Below are positions 1 to 11,612 of a stretch of DNA of 64,000 bases, piece by piece. A program made the position numbers and the translations under genes. How positions within the stretch are numbered: position 1 is the stretch's first letter; every line of letters starts with the position of its first letter. The notes under the pieces were generated by a model, which did not search any database, was not told the DNA's origin, and worked only from the letters and a program-made list of their open reading frames with translations. The DNA is taken from positions 40,688,011 through 40,752,010 of the forward strand of contig JAPTHN010000003.1 of assembly GCA_026936325.1 (NCBI GenBank), read 5' to 3'. The stretch is from Platynereis dumerilii (taxonomy: Eukaryota > Annelida > Polychaeta > Phyllodocida > Nereididae).

Positions 1-536
1 CTGACACTCTTAAAAACCTAAATATTTCTGTCTGAAACCTAAATATTTCTGTCTGAAAACCTGAATAAATCATTCACCTTTCCTCATTTACAACTTACTA
101 GACCTCATAACACGCTATTATAATTTCTGAGAAATTTGTTCGAACAAAAGCAATGAATCATTACTCAAGTGCCATTCATGGTAAGTCATTAAGCAGGTCA
201 CAACGATGATACGCAGAATAAGATCAATTAAAGCTCCAAATATGAAATGTCAAAGACGTAAATTAATTGAGACACTGGTATCAAATCATGGCATGTTTAA
301 TTGTCTGAACCGTTTGTGTCGAATCACACAAGCCTACTCAGAATCCTTGGGTCACGTGACACGAATGACTTTCAGCATGAATAGGTAGATGGAAAGATCT
401 AGACTGTGTGTGTGAGTGTGCTTGAGTTTACCGTCTCATCAACACATTATAGCGCCATTTGCATGAGCTATCTATAGAGACATACTTGATTTGTAGCATA
501 ATCCAGAAAAGTGTGTGTCATATCTAGTAATGCCTA
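1..536. other. no gene recognised
   Basis: AT-rich sequence with no convincing exon, RNA gene or repeat that I can name. Only short chance reading frames are present. It ends at the TA that flanks the element starting at 537. Confidence 0.5.
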
Positions 537-2216
537 GTTCTCATGGCACGTTACGGAGAACTTTTTTACCACTGAGGGGTAGCTTGAGTTAAATTCTAGG
601 AAAAAAATGACCATCCCGGCGACAAACAATGTTTATAAAACCATTATATAATTAATTAAAAGCATATCACGGCGGGATAAGCACTGTAAGAAATGGCCGT
701 GTTTTTCTGGCTAAAAGAACCGTAAATTTATTGTTATTTTACCAGTATTTTTTTAATACAGACTTTGTCCGGGAATTTACAGTTCTTTGTCAGTTAAAAA
801 ATGGCTACAAGATAAATTTACTGCGACATGTCATTCAACATTCAGTTCACGTTAATGAACAATTACTTCAACCGTTAATTTACTGGCAACTTGTAATATG
901 CAGACAAAACATTTGAATTGGCCAAACAATCAATACACCTGGTCAGATAAGGAACTATAAACAAGAGATTGCATGGACTTCAACCACAGAACATGTGGTG
1001 CCATCTATAACATATGCTTTACACAGCTGTTAATCAAACTTAATTTATAACTTATCTGAAGGTAAGGGAACATCCTCATTCATATGATCTTAAAGATGCT
1101 GTCATTGCGCAAAAGTTGTAATGTCTATATGTGACATTGACATTTGTGTGAGTCTTATGATGTGATCTAAAGAATGACACTATTAAAACCAAAATAACCC
1201 AAGCGCAGTCTGCATCAATAGAACATACTTCGATAAACTTGACACCTGGTTCTCTTGGAAGATATCCATCCATTTTATGGTTTGTGAGCAAACTAATTGA
1301 TGGACTGACTTCCCTGTCAAGCAAGAGATGAGCAAGGCCGAGCCTGGAGTCACTGGCTCTCTCACTCTCTCACTCTCTCAGCTGATTCCAGCTTCGATAC
1401 ATCCCTACAGCTATGCGACAGTGAAATCAAATACTATCCGTATTTTTACAGTAGATTCTACAGCCCCTTGCATTCTTTACATTCTATATTTGACAGTTGA
1501 TATAACTGTAAAATATACTTTAAATAAACTGTTTTATATATGTACATTATACCGTAATATCACTTTGTTGAATCCGCAAAATTACAGTTCAATGTACCAA
1601 TCTGCATTTTACGGTTCATTGTCCTGTTCAGGTTTATTAGTACTTTTACAGTTCTTAGACCTGGAACAAAGTTGCCAGTTAATTTAACTGTAAAATTTAA
1701 CGGGAATTTTTTGCAGTGAGATCATGAATGGGCGGGATAACATCATATCCCTGTGGGAAAGATCTAAATGCCTGGGGGGCAAGATCTAAATGCCTGTGGG
1801 ATGTCAAAGATCGTCGGCGGGATGTCAAAAGACCGTCGGCGGGATGTCAAAAACTGCCGGCGAGGCTGCAAATGTCCCCCCAGGGGCAGGAGAGGTCCCC
1901 TCAGGGGCAGGGGATGTCCTAATATCCCGCCGGAGATGTTTTTGAGACATTCTCACTGAAAAATCCCCGCCGGACATCCAAAAATCAAGAAAATTTTGGG
2001 CTCTGTTCCGCCGTCATGAAAAAAAAGTTTGAACCTGTTGAATCTTTTTTGACATCCACGGCGCACTTTTTCCATTTCTAGGAACCCCTGAGAGGAACAA
2101 AAACTACCCCTGGGGGGATGTGAAAAGTCGACGGCGGATCACCCAAATTCATCCAAATTACCAGGAAATACCATCCCGCCGACGCCTAAAGTGCTCCGTA
2201 ACGTGCCGTGAGATTG
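537..2216. mobile_element. TIR element with iterated GTCGGCGGGATGTCA words
   Basis: The two ends form an inverted repeat of about 24 bp: the left end carries GGCACGTTACGGAG and the right end its complement. Both outer ends are flanked by TA. The interior has no transposase. It carries many copies of a word close to GTCGGCGGGATGTCA, twice in a row at about 1812-1852 and also near 608, 1730, 1926, 1968, 2049, 2126 and 2171, in both orientations. These GC-rich words stand out from the AT-rich surroundings. It is a non-autonomous DNA element of unknown superfamily. The exact ends are inferred from TIR symmetry. Confidence 0.7.
682..1718. mobile_element. nested element with CACTG termini and TTTACAGTT words
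   Basis: This block lies inside the 537-2216 element. It starts CACTGTAAGAAAT and ends with the near complement (ATTTTTTGCAGTG). A short motif close to TTTACAGTT or AACCGTAAA recurs about ten times inside (for example near 721, 778, 1447, 1503, 1583, 1609 and 1685). No clear target duplication is visible and no coding frame is convincing. The reading frame of 119 codons at 1328-1687 has low-complexity composition and I treat it as chance. Confidence 0.5.
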
Positions 2217-2218
2217 TA

Positions 2219-3981
2219 GCATAAGTCATCTCATCTTAGGAATCCCAATTTTTGAGGTGTCACTGTGACAGGTATACATCAGCAATCATTCTCTATACAA
2301 GAAGTTTCCTTGCCTGAGTGGCTTTTATGGTTTGCACCAATAAAGTAATGTCAGGTTGTCGATTGACTTGAGCGTGATTTCCCTTTTTTCAGCATTGTTG
2401 TGTAGGTTGTGTGATAAACCTTTCTCTATTCCACCTTGGGACTTGATGTGAAATTTGTGACCTGTGGGGAGTTATGTTTTGCTGTCAGTGCTTGTCATCA
2501 TCTGACTCTTGTCTGTGTGAGGTAAAAGCACTAGTGGTCTGTCGAGCTTTTCTTCCTTTTTGTTTTGGGCAGAGAATGTTCAACTTTGTTGGATCATCTT
2601 CTTCGGCGAGGCATGTGTGAAGCATAGGCCGTAGCCGCTATATACCTTTGATAGTAAAATGAAACAAGGTTGTTCACTCCTCACTCAGCTGAGTTTTCCA
2701 GGAGCCCAGCATAACCTCAAACTGACCTGACCCAATTCTCTGAGCATCTGTGATTCGCTGAGAAGGTTGAGATAATGGCCTCAAAGGGTTGCACCATAAT
2801 GACAATGTTTTTGTATTAACATGATTAAGGGGCTGTTTTGGTGTTTATGTTTGCAGTTAAAGGGATTAGTATGCATTCATCCAAAAACAAGCTCCAGCAA
2901 ATCTTAGAATTTGAGGTTGCCAATTTACACATTGTGGTCACTCACACAACTGTTGTAATAAAATAAACACAGGATTAAAGTTGAATCCCATAAAATACAG
3001 CTGCTCCACCTGTTGTACTCCACAGTTCAACAAAAATGCCCCAGCTGGTGGCTCCCCCGCTCGGTCAAATTGTTCATATGCATTGCAAAAGCCACAAATT
3101 TTTGAATGCAGGGGTAGGCTCACTAAAAGGCTGCTGGCTCAGCCAGGAATAATGGAACTAAACTATAAATGCACACATTTTGGGTCGATATACAGGCCTA
3201 TAATCCAATCCAACTTTCATAAAAATTGGAGAAGGATTCTTTGAGATATTCAAGTTTATTTTAAGGGGGACTTATTTTTGTTTAACTGTTTTTCATAATT
3301 TACTCATATTGTACACCACATAACTCTCAAAAAACATTGGTAACCCCCCTTCAAAGACTTGTTTTTCGATAAAGTGCATTTTCATCTATATTCCTTTAGT
3401 TTTTCATAAATATCTCATGGATATTGTTCGAGTGACGCTGCTTTTCGTTATAAATCCCGCTCTTTTTTAGTATTTTACTGCATGTTTTAATAAATGACAT
3501 AAGATTTTGAAAAGATCATAGTTTGAAAATTATGTTGGATAGCCTGCCTATTTCTTTTAACGTTGGAAAGCTTTCTTTTTGAAGAACTTTTTCGCAAAGT
3601 TTCATGAATATCTCATGGATTTTAGATTTTTTGCCAAGTGTGGGATTCAACTTTAAGCAATTGCTATTACACACAAAAAGATTACAACAAACTGGAGCCA
3701 ACAAAACTTGAAACAGAAAACATCATGCTCTTATAATTAAATCCAAGAAAATCCCTTCATGGCTTTCAGGGTCAAAGGTGACCTTGGGCTTCTGATAATA
3801 TCGCAGAGAACCATTAGTTTTTGGCTACTGCTACACCTTGTCATATATTTAGGTATGTTTAGGTATAATCTCCTGTTGCAAACCCAAACAATAACTGTGA
3901 AGGCTAACACCTGTGTGTGAAGAAATGGATCAGGTTCTTACTCGCTTGGCAGGTCTGGTGAAGGTGTTTTCCGTGAGACAA
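2219..3981. other. no gene recognised
   Basis: About 1.8 kb of AT-rich sequence without a supported exon, RNA gene or named repeat. It may contain old decayed repeats. Confidence 0.4.
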
Positions 3982-4191
3982 ACAAGGGTGTTATCCAACT
4001 TATACCACTAAGTACAAAAAAAAAAAATTTAAATCCCTTTGTTTGCCTTCAATCCTTCTTGTTTGATAACATTTCATTGTATTTGTTGCACATTCATGTT
4101 CCTCAGTTCATTTGAAGGTTGGCAGCCTTGAAGGCAACAGGTCAGAATTCTTTGTTCTCAGGAAATAATACAATACATTAATTTTGTAGAT

Positions 4192-4350
4192 AGAAAGATA
4201 GATGGCAAGATAGATAGAGAGATCGATAGATAGATGGAAATAACACAATACATTAATTTCATTGATTAATTTTATAGATAGATATGGTTAGACAGATAAA
4301 TTGATAGACAGATAGATGGATATATAGATAGATAGGTAGGTCGATAGTGT
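4192..4350. repeat. GATA-type microsatellite
   Basis: Imperfect GATA/TAGA repeats, interrupted by a short AT-rich spacer. The same array recurs at about 5215-5380 in the second tandem unit. Confidence 0.85.
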
Positions 4351-4920
4351 AGCCATCTCAGCCAAGGTCAGTTGGGGGAGGTTGATTATTACAGTCGCTT
4401 AGCAAATGTTATTTTTAAAGTATGAAAGATATTTGAAAAATAACAGAAAGCAAGGAGCAGGGGTTCGGGAGCGGTAGCCCCCGAAATAAGAAGAAGCAGG
4501 TGTTCGTGGGCGGCAGCCCCCGAATTAAGAAGAAAAAATAATTCTTTGAACTTGCCAAATGGGGCCAAAATTGTTGGTCTGCTGCTCCGCTATTTTTTTT
4601 GCAGCTTACATATCCCAAATGTACTATTTTATCAAGTGACCTTATATTTGATCATTATTTCAGATAATGGTATTTATAAAAAAGAGTGAATATAGCCTTT
4701 TTATTGAGACCAGTTACACTTGATACAATCTTCCTCCTTGTTTACTGTCTGTGTTGTTCAGTTTTAATCCTTTGTTGGTCAGTTTTGTTTCAGTGTTTCC
4801 TTCAATTTTGTCAACTTGTAGTCAGCCAAGCATGCAATATCATGGTCAGGTGTATGAGCTGTGATATGCATTATATCACAGCGAAATCCTGCCTTCTGAT
4901 TGGCCAGAAAAAGCAAACAG

Positions 4921-5037
4921 TGGTATAAGTAATAGATAACACCCTCGTTTGTGACAATATGCAATATATCCGAGGGCTTTAGCCCGAGGATTATTGCATA
5001 TTGTCACAAACAAGGGTGTTATCTAACTTATACCACT
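4921..5037. repeat. palindromic junction between the tandem units
   Basis: An inverted repeat of about 50 bp per arm sits exactly between the two tandem copies. The left arm contains GATAACACCCTCGTTTGTGA and the right arm its near complement. The centre is itself a small palindrome (CGAGGGCTTTAGCCCGAGG). It looks like the right and left ends of two neighbouring copies of one TIR element, back to back. Confidence 0.7.
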
Positions 5038-6294
5038 AAGTACAAAAAAAAAAAATTTAAATCCCTTTGTTTGCCTTCAATCCTTCTTGTTTGATAACAT
5101 TTCATTGTATTTGTTGCACATTCATGTTCCTCAGTTCATTTGAAGGTTGGCAGCCTTGAAGGCAACAGGTCAGAATTCTTTGTTCTCAGGAAATAATACA
5201 ATACATTAATTTTGTAGATAGAAAGATAGATGGCAAGATAGATAGAGAGATCGATAGATAGATGGAAATAACACAATACATTAATTTCATTGATTAATTT
5301 TTTAGATAGATATGGTTAGACAGATAAATTGATAGACAGATAGATGGATATATAGATAGATAGGTAGGTCGATAGTGTAGCCATCTCAGCCAAGGTCAGT
5401 TGGGGGAGGTTGATTATTACAGTCGCTTAGCAAATGTTATTTTTAAAGTATGAAAGATATTTGAAAAATAACAGAAAGCAAGGAGCAGGGGTTCGGGGGC
5501 GGCAGCCCCCGAAATAAGAAGAAGCAGGTGTTCGTGGGCGGCAGCCCCCGAATTAAGAAGAAAAAATAATTCTTTGAACTTGCCAAATGGGGCCAAAATT
5601 GTTGGTCTGCTGCTCCGCTATTTTTTTTTGCAGCTTACATATCCCAAATGTACTATTTTATCAAGTGACCTTATATTTGATCATTATTTCAGATAATGGT
5701 ATTTATAAAAAAGAGTGAATATAGCCTTTTTATTGAGACCAGTTACACTTGATACAATCTTCCTCCTTGTTTACTGTCTGTGTTGTTCAGTTTTAATCCT
5801 TTGTTGGTCAGTTTTGTTTCAGTGTTTCCTTCAATTTTGTCAACTTGTAGTCAGCCAAGCATGCAATATCATGGTCAGGTGTATGAGCTGTGATATGCAT
5901 TATATCACAGCGAAATCCTGCCTTCTGATTGGCCAGAAAAAGCAAACAGTGGTATAACTATAAAAAGGTTCCTACTCAGTGGGATGGTTCTTTGTGGTGA
6001 TGAATATAGGACTGATCTAGGGTAATCTGGTACTCGATCAGTTTTTTCTGTGACATATTCTACAAGGTGTTTTGATATTTGTCTTTCAGTCCACAGTTGC
6101 AGGATCTCCTTTCCCTTCTTGAAGACTCTATGGTCATGGCTAAATACAGAGTGGTCACCCTTAAATTTACACAATGCGATGACCTAGAGCATGGTTTATC
6201 TCGTGTGGTAGTATAATCTCGGGCACAAATGCTAGATCTTAAGCATGCATTACTGTAATGACCGTACATTTGGCAACTGCTATTTATAAGACTA

Positions 6295-8401
6295 CAGGGT
6301 GGTCAAGAAAAAACTTTACTCTCTTTCTTTGGCATAGCTCTATAAATTTGACTGTTATTACTATCCAATCTTTTCCAATGTAAAGAGGACAGTTATGGCA
6401 ACATATCTTATGTAGTTTGTTCTCCTTGGACATGATGTGTAATCTCGAGCTATGATTTTGCAGAAATAAAAAAAAAGGCCATTTGCCCATATCTTGATGC
6501 CCTGAATGCAAGGCATTGCCATAAATTCAAATATTTTAGAATAGCTTTCCTATATTCGTACAGTTTAACTTAGAGTTCTTCAGAGGAGTGTGGTCCCAGG
6601 TTTTCAGCTCTCTTCGAGTGAAACTCAGTCCAGTGGGGAGATTGAAGGAGAAGAAGTTTGAAAGAAATTGCAAGCTGCCATAGTTTGTCAAAACGTGTCT
6701 ACTGTCGTAATGCATTATTGAAATTAAAATCAAGACAAGAAACATATTACTGAGATTCCTATATGAACTTCATGCAAGAATGAGGCTGATTAGATAAGAC
6801 ACAGTGTCCTTGAACGAAGTCTAGGGTTAAAAAAAATGTACAAAGAATCTGTCAACGCAGTGTTGTAGTATGTGGTCTCAGCTTCGATTTGATGTAAAGA
6901 TAAAAAAAACTGCAGCAATATATTCAATAATAACACATATTTAGACATTTTATAGCATTTTTATAGCCATATCCCGAGACATATGTCGCAACACTTTCAG
7001 AGTGCATCTCTCCATATTAATATCAAAACCTCTTGTCCCAATCAGAAGAAATATGATTGTTTCAATTGTCTATTCCTTAAATATGATATATTTGTTCAGG
7101 AACTTTATTTCTGAAGGTATATTATAGATTTTCTTCAATTGTGCATAACTCTCAAATTAGTACTTTCTCCGTAGATTTTACATCACTAATGCAATGAATT
7201 GGCATGAAAATACGTATAAGATGCATTTTTGAGTGTTTTCATTATGACCATGAAAGAAAATTAAGTAATTTCGCAAATAATTACTTGTTTCAGAGCCTCT
7301 GGTGTGAAGTTAACTTGTTCAAAAGGCTGATAACTGTTCATTTTGTATTGAAAGTTCACAGATAACTGCTATTAACCATGTGACTATAGAGTAGAATCTG
7401 TTGACTAATAGTTTAATAATACATTGATTGCACCAATGCATGACACTACTAAACAACTGAATCTAGGAAGTCTGCAACTACTAAATTCTAAGAAATAATC
7501 ATAAACAAATTGCAAAAACAGGTAAACAAAGCACTTAAAATCCTTCAGAAGACCACAAATTGCCACCTATATTTCAATATGGATAAAGACACTGTAATAA
7601 AACTAGGAATTGACCATCTAATGTTCATTAGCCCACTCACATAGTTTTTGGTATTGATTTAAGAAAATAATTTTATCAGAATATCTAATTTCCTTAAATA
7701 TCAAATACAGCTTACATGAAGGATGTGGTGAAGATACAAAATTTGTCAGATTCCAGCAGTAGGTATTAATACAGGGATCTGCTGTTTATTGTCTGATAAC
7801 TTTACAGATGTTTTGTGAACTTCTTTTGAAAAACATCAACTGGTGAAATGCTAAATATCTCACTTTAAATCACTAATGAAGTTAACAAGGCATTTTCGGA
7901 CACTCGGGTGGTTCATTTGCCGCTTTTCCTTAGTTCAAGAAATAATAAAGCCGAAATAGTCATGTTTATATATGATTTAAACACATTATAATATTTGGTG
8001 AGTTTGCAACACCCCTAAGTATTGGAAACGATGTGAAAATTAGAAATAAAAGGCTTTTCTTTGATTTTTTTACCTGATTGAGTAACGTAATATATAATTA
8101 AATAAATTATGATGTTTCAGTATCACTGAACTGCCATTTGATATATCTATAACAGACATTTTGCATGCAGCCAGGTTGTGAAAAACCAAAAATTTTAAAT
8201 TTCAATTTTCTCAAAATTGTCCCAACAGATTTTTTTGATCTTTACATCAAATCGAAGCTGAGACCACATACTGCAATGCTGCGTTGGCAGATTCTTTGTA
8301 CATTTTTTTTAACCCTAAACTTCGTTCAAGGACACTGTGAAGAACTCACTGAGTTGTGCCTCATGGGCCAAAGACTGTAAAGTTTTTTCTTGACCACCCT
8401 G
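6295..8401. mobile_element. TA-flanked mariner-type non-autonomous element
   Basis: The ends CAGGGTGGTCAAG and CTTGACCACCCTG are inverted repeats flanked by TA on both sides. The TIR continues for about 25 bp (CAGGGTGGTCAAGAAAAAAC). Without the 1540-bp element inserted at 6800 it would be about 560 bp. No transposase is present. The terminal sequence and TA duplication fit the Tc1/mariner group. Confidence 0.7.
6800..8339. mobile_element. TIR element with 4-bp AAGA target duplication (CACAGTG family)
   Basis: It begins CACAGTGTCCTTGAACGAAG and ends with the near complement. The bases AAGA stand directly before (6796-6799) and after (8340-8343), a perfect 4-bp target duplication. Inverted arms reach inward at least 120 bp. 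The terminal sequence matches the elements at 27149-27307 and 29455-30142, which also have 4-bp duplications. Termini starting CAC and a 4-bp duplication suggest the CACTA/Mirage/Chapaev group; this is an inference, since no transposase is visible. Confidence 0.75.
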
Positions 8402-8403
8402 TA

Positions 8404-8560
8404 TTGTTTATTTATAAAACTTATTGGTAAAGGTATATACGCCAGTACTGGCGTCAGCCTACCATCTGACTATTAATTATCTTTCTAGATATCACTGTTT
8501 ATGTAAAATGGTCAATAAATTGAATTGAATTGAAAAAAAATTGAACTGAAACAGCATGTC
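8404..8560 (+). repeat. probable LINE 3' tail with GAATT repeats
   Basis: A short unique stretch ends in a TTGAATTGAATTGAA array followed by an A-rich run. This is the usual look of the 3' end of a non-LTR retrotransposon. No coding part is present, so the family cannot be named. Confidence 0.35.
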
Positions 8561-8697
8561 GGGTGGGAATTACTGGACAAACTCTGTACTTTTCAAAAGC
8601 TACAGGTACTTTCTCTGGTACCTTCTCATTCTTGAGTGTCAGTATCTGTAGTTCATAGCATTTTCTTTTAGATAAATGTCTGAAATGAGTAATTCTA

Positions 8698-9720
8698 CAG
8701 GGTGTCTACAGAAAAAGAGGACAGCGACTAGTCTTCTTTATTGCACTCATAGACGTTCAGAATGTGGTGATAAGAGTGGATTTGATAGTCAGCCATGTTA
8801 GATCTATTGCAAATATGTTTACTTGTGAATTAGATCACCACTAATGGCAAAATGGAAGCATGATATGTGAAAGTGCTTGCGTTGCTCCAAGCTGACCACG
8901 GTTGTCCTGTTTTCCTCATTGTTGATGAGAAAATTTTTGCCATTTATGGTGCTTGTAAGAGAAGGAATGAATCATTCTTGAGTAGTGAGACATTTGCTGG
9001 TACTCCAGCTGTCGATAATTCAAATTCAGGACCTAACACTTGGTCTTCAACATGGGGTCATCTGATGGCAAGAAAATCACAAAAATGCCTGAAATAGCCA
9101 TTGATCATGTAGAGCCCCGGAATCAATGAAAATGTTTATAATAACATTCTGAACGAATTTGTGATGCTATGGCATCAGACCAAAAATTCATTTTGTGGCA
9201 AAATCATCTTCCAACAAGGTGGAGCACATGTTCATATTGCATAGAAGACTCAGGAGTGCCTCAGAACAAACCTGCTGAGCAAGATAGATTGCCACCCATT
9301 GTCACCTGAGCTTGACCCAGTGAATTACTTTGTTTGGGCAACTTTGAAGGCAGAATCCAGCAAGTTATCCCAACCCTTGCAGTAAAGTTAAAGGCCTCCA
9401 TCATGTCTGCATGGGCCAAAATGTTGGTTGAGTGCATCAAACATGTTTTTGCATCATTTTGGTCTCATCTGCGGAAAGTTACCACAGCAAGGGGTGCGAA
9501 TAGTGGGTAATTTGACTGTTCTGATAATACTGTTCATATACATGATGCAAATCATGTTTTGTTGAATATTGATGGCACTTGTGATAATGCCTCTACTTGT
9601 TTTTAGAAAGATCCAGCAGTGACTTCGGCATTGCCCATCTCATTAATGCATGCTAAGTTCTCTTTTTGTTAGCTATTCATTGGTTGAAGGACGAGTATTC
9701 CATTTGTTTGGCGCTTTATA
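8698..9720 (+). pseudogene. decayed mariner-like transposase
   Basis: The left TIR starts at 8698 (CAGGGTGTCTACAGAAAAAG) after TA at 8696-8697. Pieces of a Tc1/mariner transposase follow. The frame at 8867-9097 shows VDEKIF, like the first catalytic aspartate motif of mariner relatives, then RRNESFLSSE. Further on, in other frames, come QQGGAHVH (family pattern QQDGAPAH, the aspartate replaced) and SPELDPVNYFVWATL (family pattern SPDLNPLDY, the last catalytic position changed). Frameshifts and stops separate the pieces, so it is inactive. The right end is not recognisable. A related copy lies at 33130-34813. Confidence 0.75.
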
Positions 9721-9781
9721 CTGTCCACTAATCTGTAATAACTCAGTTCTATAATAACTTCATACAGAACAATAGGTCAAT

Positions 9782-9974
9782 ACAATGTAAGATTTGAAAT
9801 GGTTGCATAATTCCTTTGAGCTATAGCACAGCTTGTTGTTTGAGTTATGATAATCAGTCCGTTGACATAACTCAAAATAACAAGCTATATTAGATCTAAC
9901 AATATGTGCAACCATCAATATGTGCAACCATCTCACTCAATCATTCAAGCTGATCAAAATTCAAATTTTACAGT
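9782..9974. mobile_element. small fold-back MITE, copy 1
   Basis: A self-complementary sequence of about 190 bp. Its right arm (CCATCTCACTCAATCATTCA) and its end TTTTACAGT match the element at 46171-46380. The central palindrome contains TTGAGTTATGATAATC, as in the second copy. The left arm is more diverged. No coding capacity. Confidence 0.6.
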
Positions 9975-10842
9975 GACAAATCGTCAGTGAATTCTGCTCT
10001 CCTCTTAATATAAGTTTTCAGTCTTCAACATTTTGTGGGGGGCAGTCAGGGTCAATCAAGTCATCTGAAGATGTCCTTGTCCATTGAAATCTTGGTGTTC
10101 CAGTGCTGAAGGATGCGCACCTTGGTAACCCGGTCTGGAAAGATGGTAAATGAAATAAATAATCATGTTGATATTGGTCTTCACGTTAGTGCTTCCTACC
10201 CATCCCCAGGAGGAGGCCAGCGACCGGGGGCGCAAGCATTACAGGAACTTGAAATTTGGCACACACATCTTTCAATTTGACAGACTAAGGGTACCATTAA
10301 TTACCATTCTTACTGCAATTAATTTTGATTTGTATAATCAGGGCTAAACTTGGAATGTCAATATGACAATTGTAGAGTCCCACAAATACTAGTTCAATTA
10401 GTGTAAGTGTAAATGGGGAAGGACAGAGGACAAAGATATTCATATTATGCACTCTATTATTACATTTTTCTAAGGAATCCATTTATCACTTCATAACCAT
10501 TGGAGTTCCTCTATGAACAATCTATGTTTCATCAGTTACCCAGGAAATCCAAAACATCAATTTATATACAGAAAGCAAGGCGAGTATCACATAAATCAAA
10601 AAGGTGGCATGCCTACATAACTAAGTGTGTCTGCAAACGGAAGGGAACTTGGCGGCTTCCGCACAAGAAATACTCTTTCTGGGAACATGACCCAATGATG
10701 TGCCCATTGAATCACGCTTAAGGCAAGGGTAAGAAACAGTCGAAAACAATTACTAATTGGGTCATATATAAGCTACATGGGTAAGAAACATTGCAAACAA
10801 TTTTTACTTGGAGTGATACAGAGCTAAGATTAGTGTGGAAGC
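9975..10842. other. no gene recognised
   Basis: No supported exon. A short segment near 10056-10100 (CTGAAGATG followed by GAAATC) recalls the 3' end of a retroelement but is too short to call. Confidence 0.4.
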
Positions 10843-11437
10843 CACACGCACAGAGTATGCGCATGTATACCAATAAAACTCTATAGACAATACAAGCGTA
10901 TGCAATTCGAGTTCTGAGATTGCAGGATCAGAGCCATTTTGCAAATAACACACAGATATGGTGCAAATACAATAGTTGACCTTGTACATCACACATATTT
11001 TGATAATGTTCTGGCATGCAAAGTATTTTTTCTTTTATAGTATTTGCATATTTTAAAGAAATACAAAACTGGTGGGAGCCTATGTCAAAGTCACATGACA
11101 AATTCCAATTAGAATACAACCATAGCAGTGATCACAAACTGTTATACATTGTTTGTTACTATGTGTGCATTCAGCAGTTAGACATGAGATAAAAATGTAT
11201 AAGAATCTGCAACTTATCGAACTAACAACACCCAACAATAACTGTGAATTTTGAGAAAATGTTTTTCATAGTCACCTGTCAAATTTGATAGAATCTGTGA
11301 CAAATATATCAAAACATGCATGTCCAGGGCATTTCTTGGACTTGTCATATGCTAGCATATGGATGGATTAAATCGATCTACAAGCCCTGATATACTATGT
11401 CTATCAATGACTGGTACTTCCGCTCATGGCACAGAGT
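10843..11437 (+). repeat. dispersed repeat family R1, copy A
   Basis: About 590 bp shared with 24700-25245 (same strand) and 27715-28180 (opposite strand). Shared landmarks include ATACAATACAAGCGTATG, a stretch around TGACAAATTC and TGTTTGTTACTAT. The copies differ by indels of 30-60 bp, so the family is moderately old. No terminal repeats or coding frame identify its type. Confidence 0.75.
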
Positions 11438-11612
11438 CAGAAGTGGTTGAATACGTCGCCACACTATACACTGAGAAATACAGGTAAAGCTAAGACTGTG
11501 ACACACTTTCAAGAGCAATCTTCAATTTGAGTCACATATATGTATGTGCAGTGCTGCCTGTAAGTTAGCAAAATTAATGATGTTTTGGCACTAGGACAAT
11601 CCTGAACATCCT

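Larger units (their letters stand above)
3982..5955. repeat. tandem duplication of a ~1.03-kb repeat unit
   Basis: The sequence from about 3982 to 4925 recurs almost unchanged from about 5011 to 5955, an offset of 1029 bp. Each copy holds a GATA-type microsatellite, a GC-rich pair of short blocks containing GGCAGCCCCCGAA, and the same chance 80-codon frame (4686 and 5715). The copies differ by only a few bases and small indels, so the duplication is recent. The unit is bounded by complementary sequences related to GGTATAAG and TGTTATC, which suggests that a TIR element duplicated in tandem. Confidence 0.8.

Noticed and set aside
1328-1687. 119-codon open frame
   Set aside because: Lies inside a nested TIR element; composition is low-complexity and no domain or splice context is seen.
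4686-5957. Repeated 80-codon frames (4686 and 5715)
   Set aside because: Identical only because the whole 1.03-kb unit was duplicated recently; hydrophobic by T-richness.
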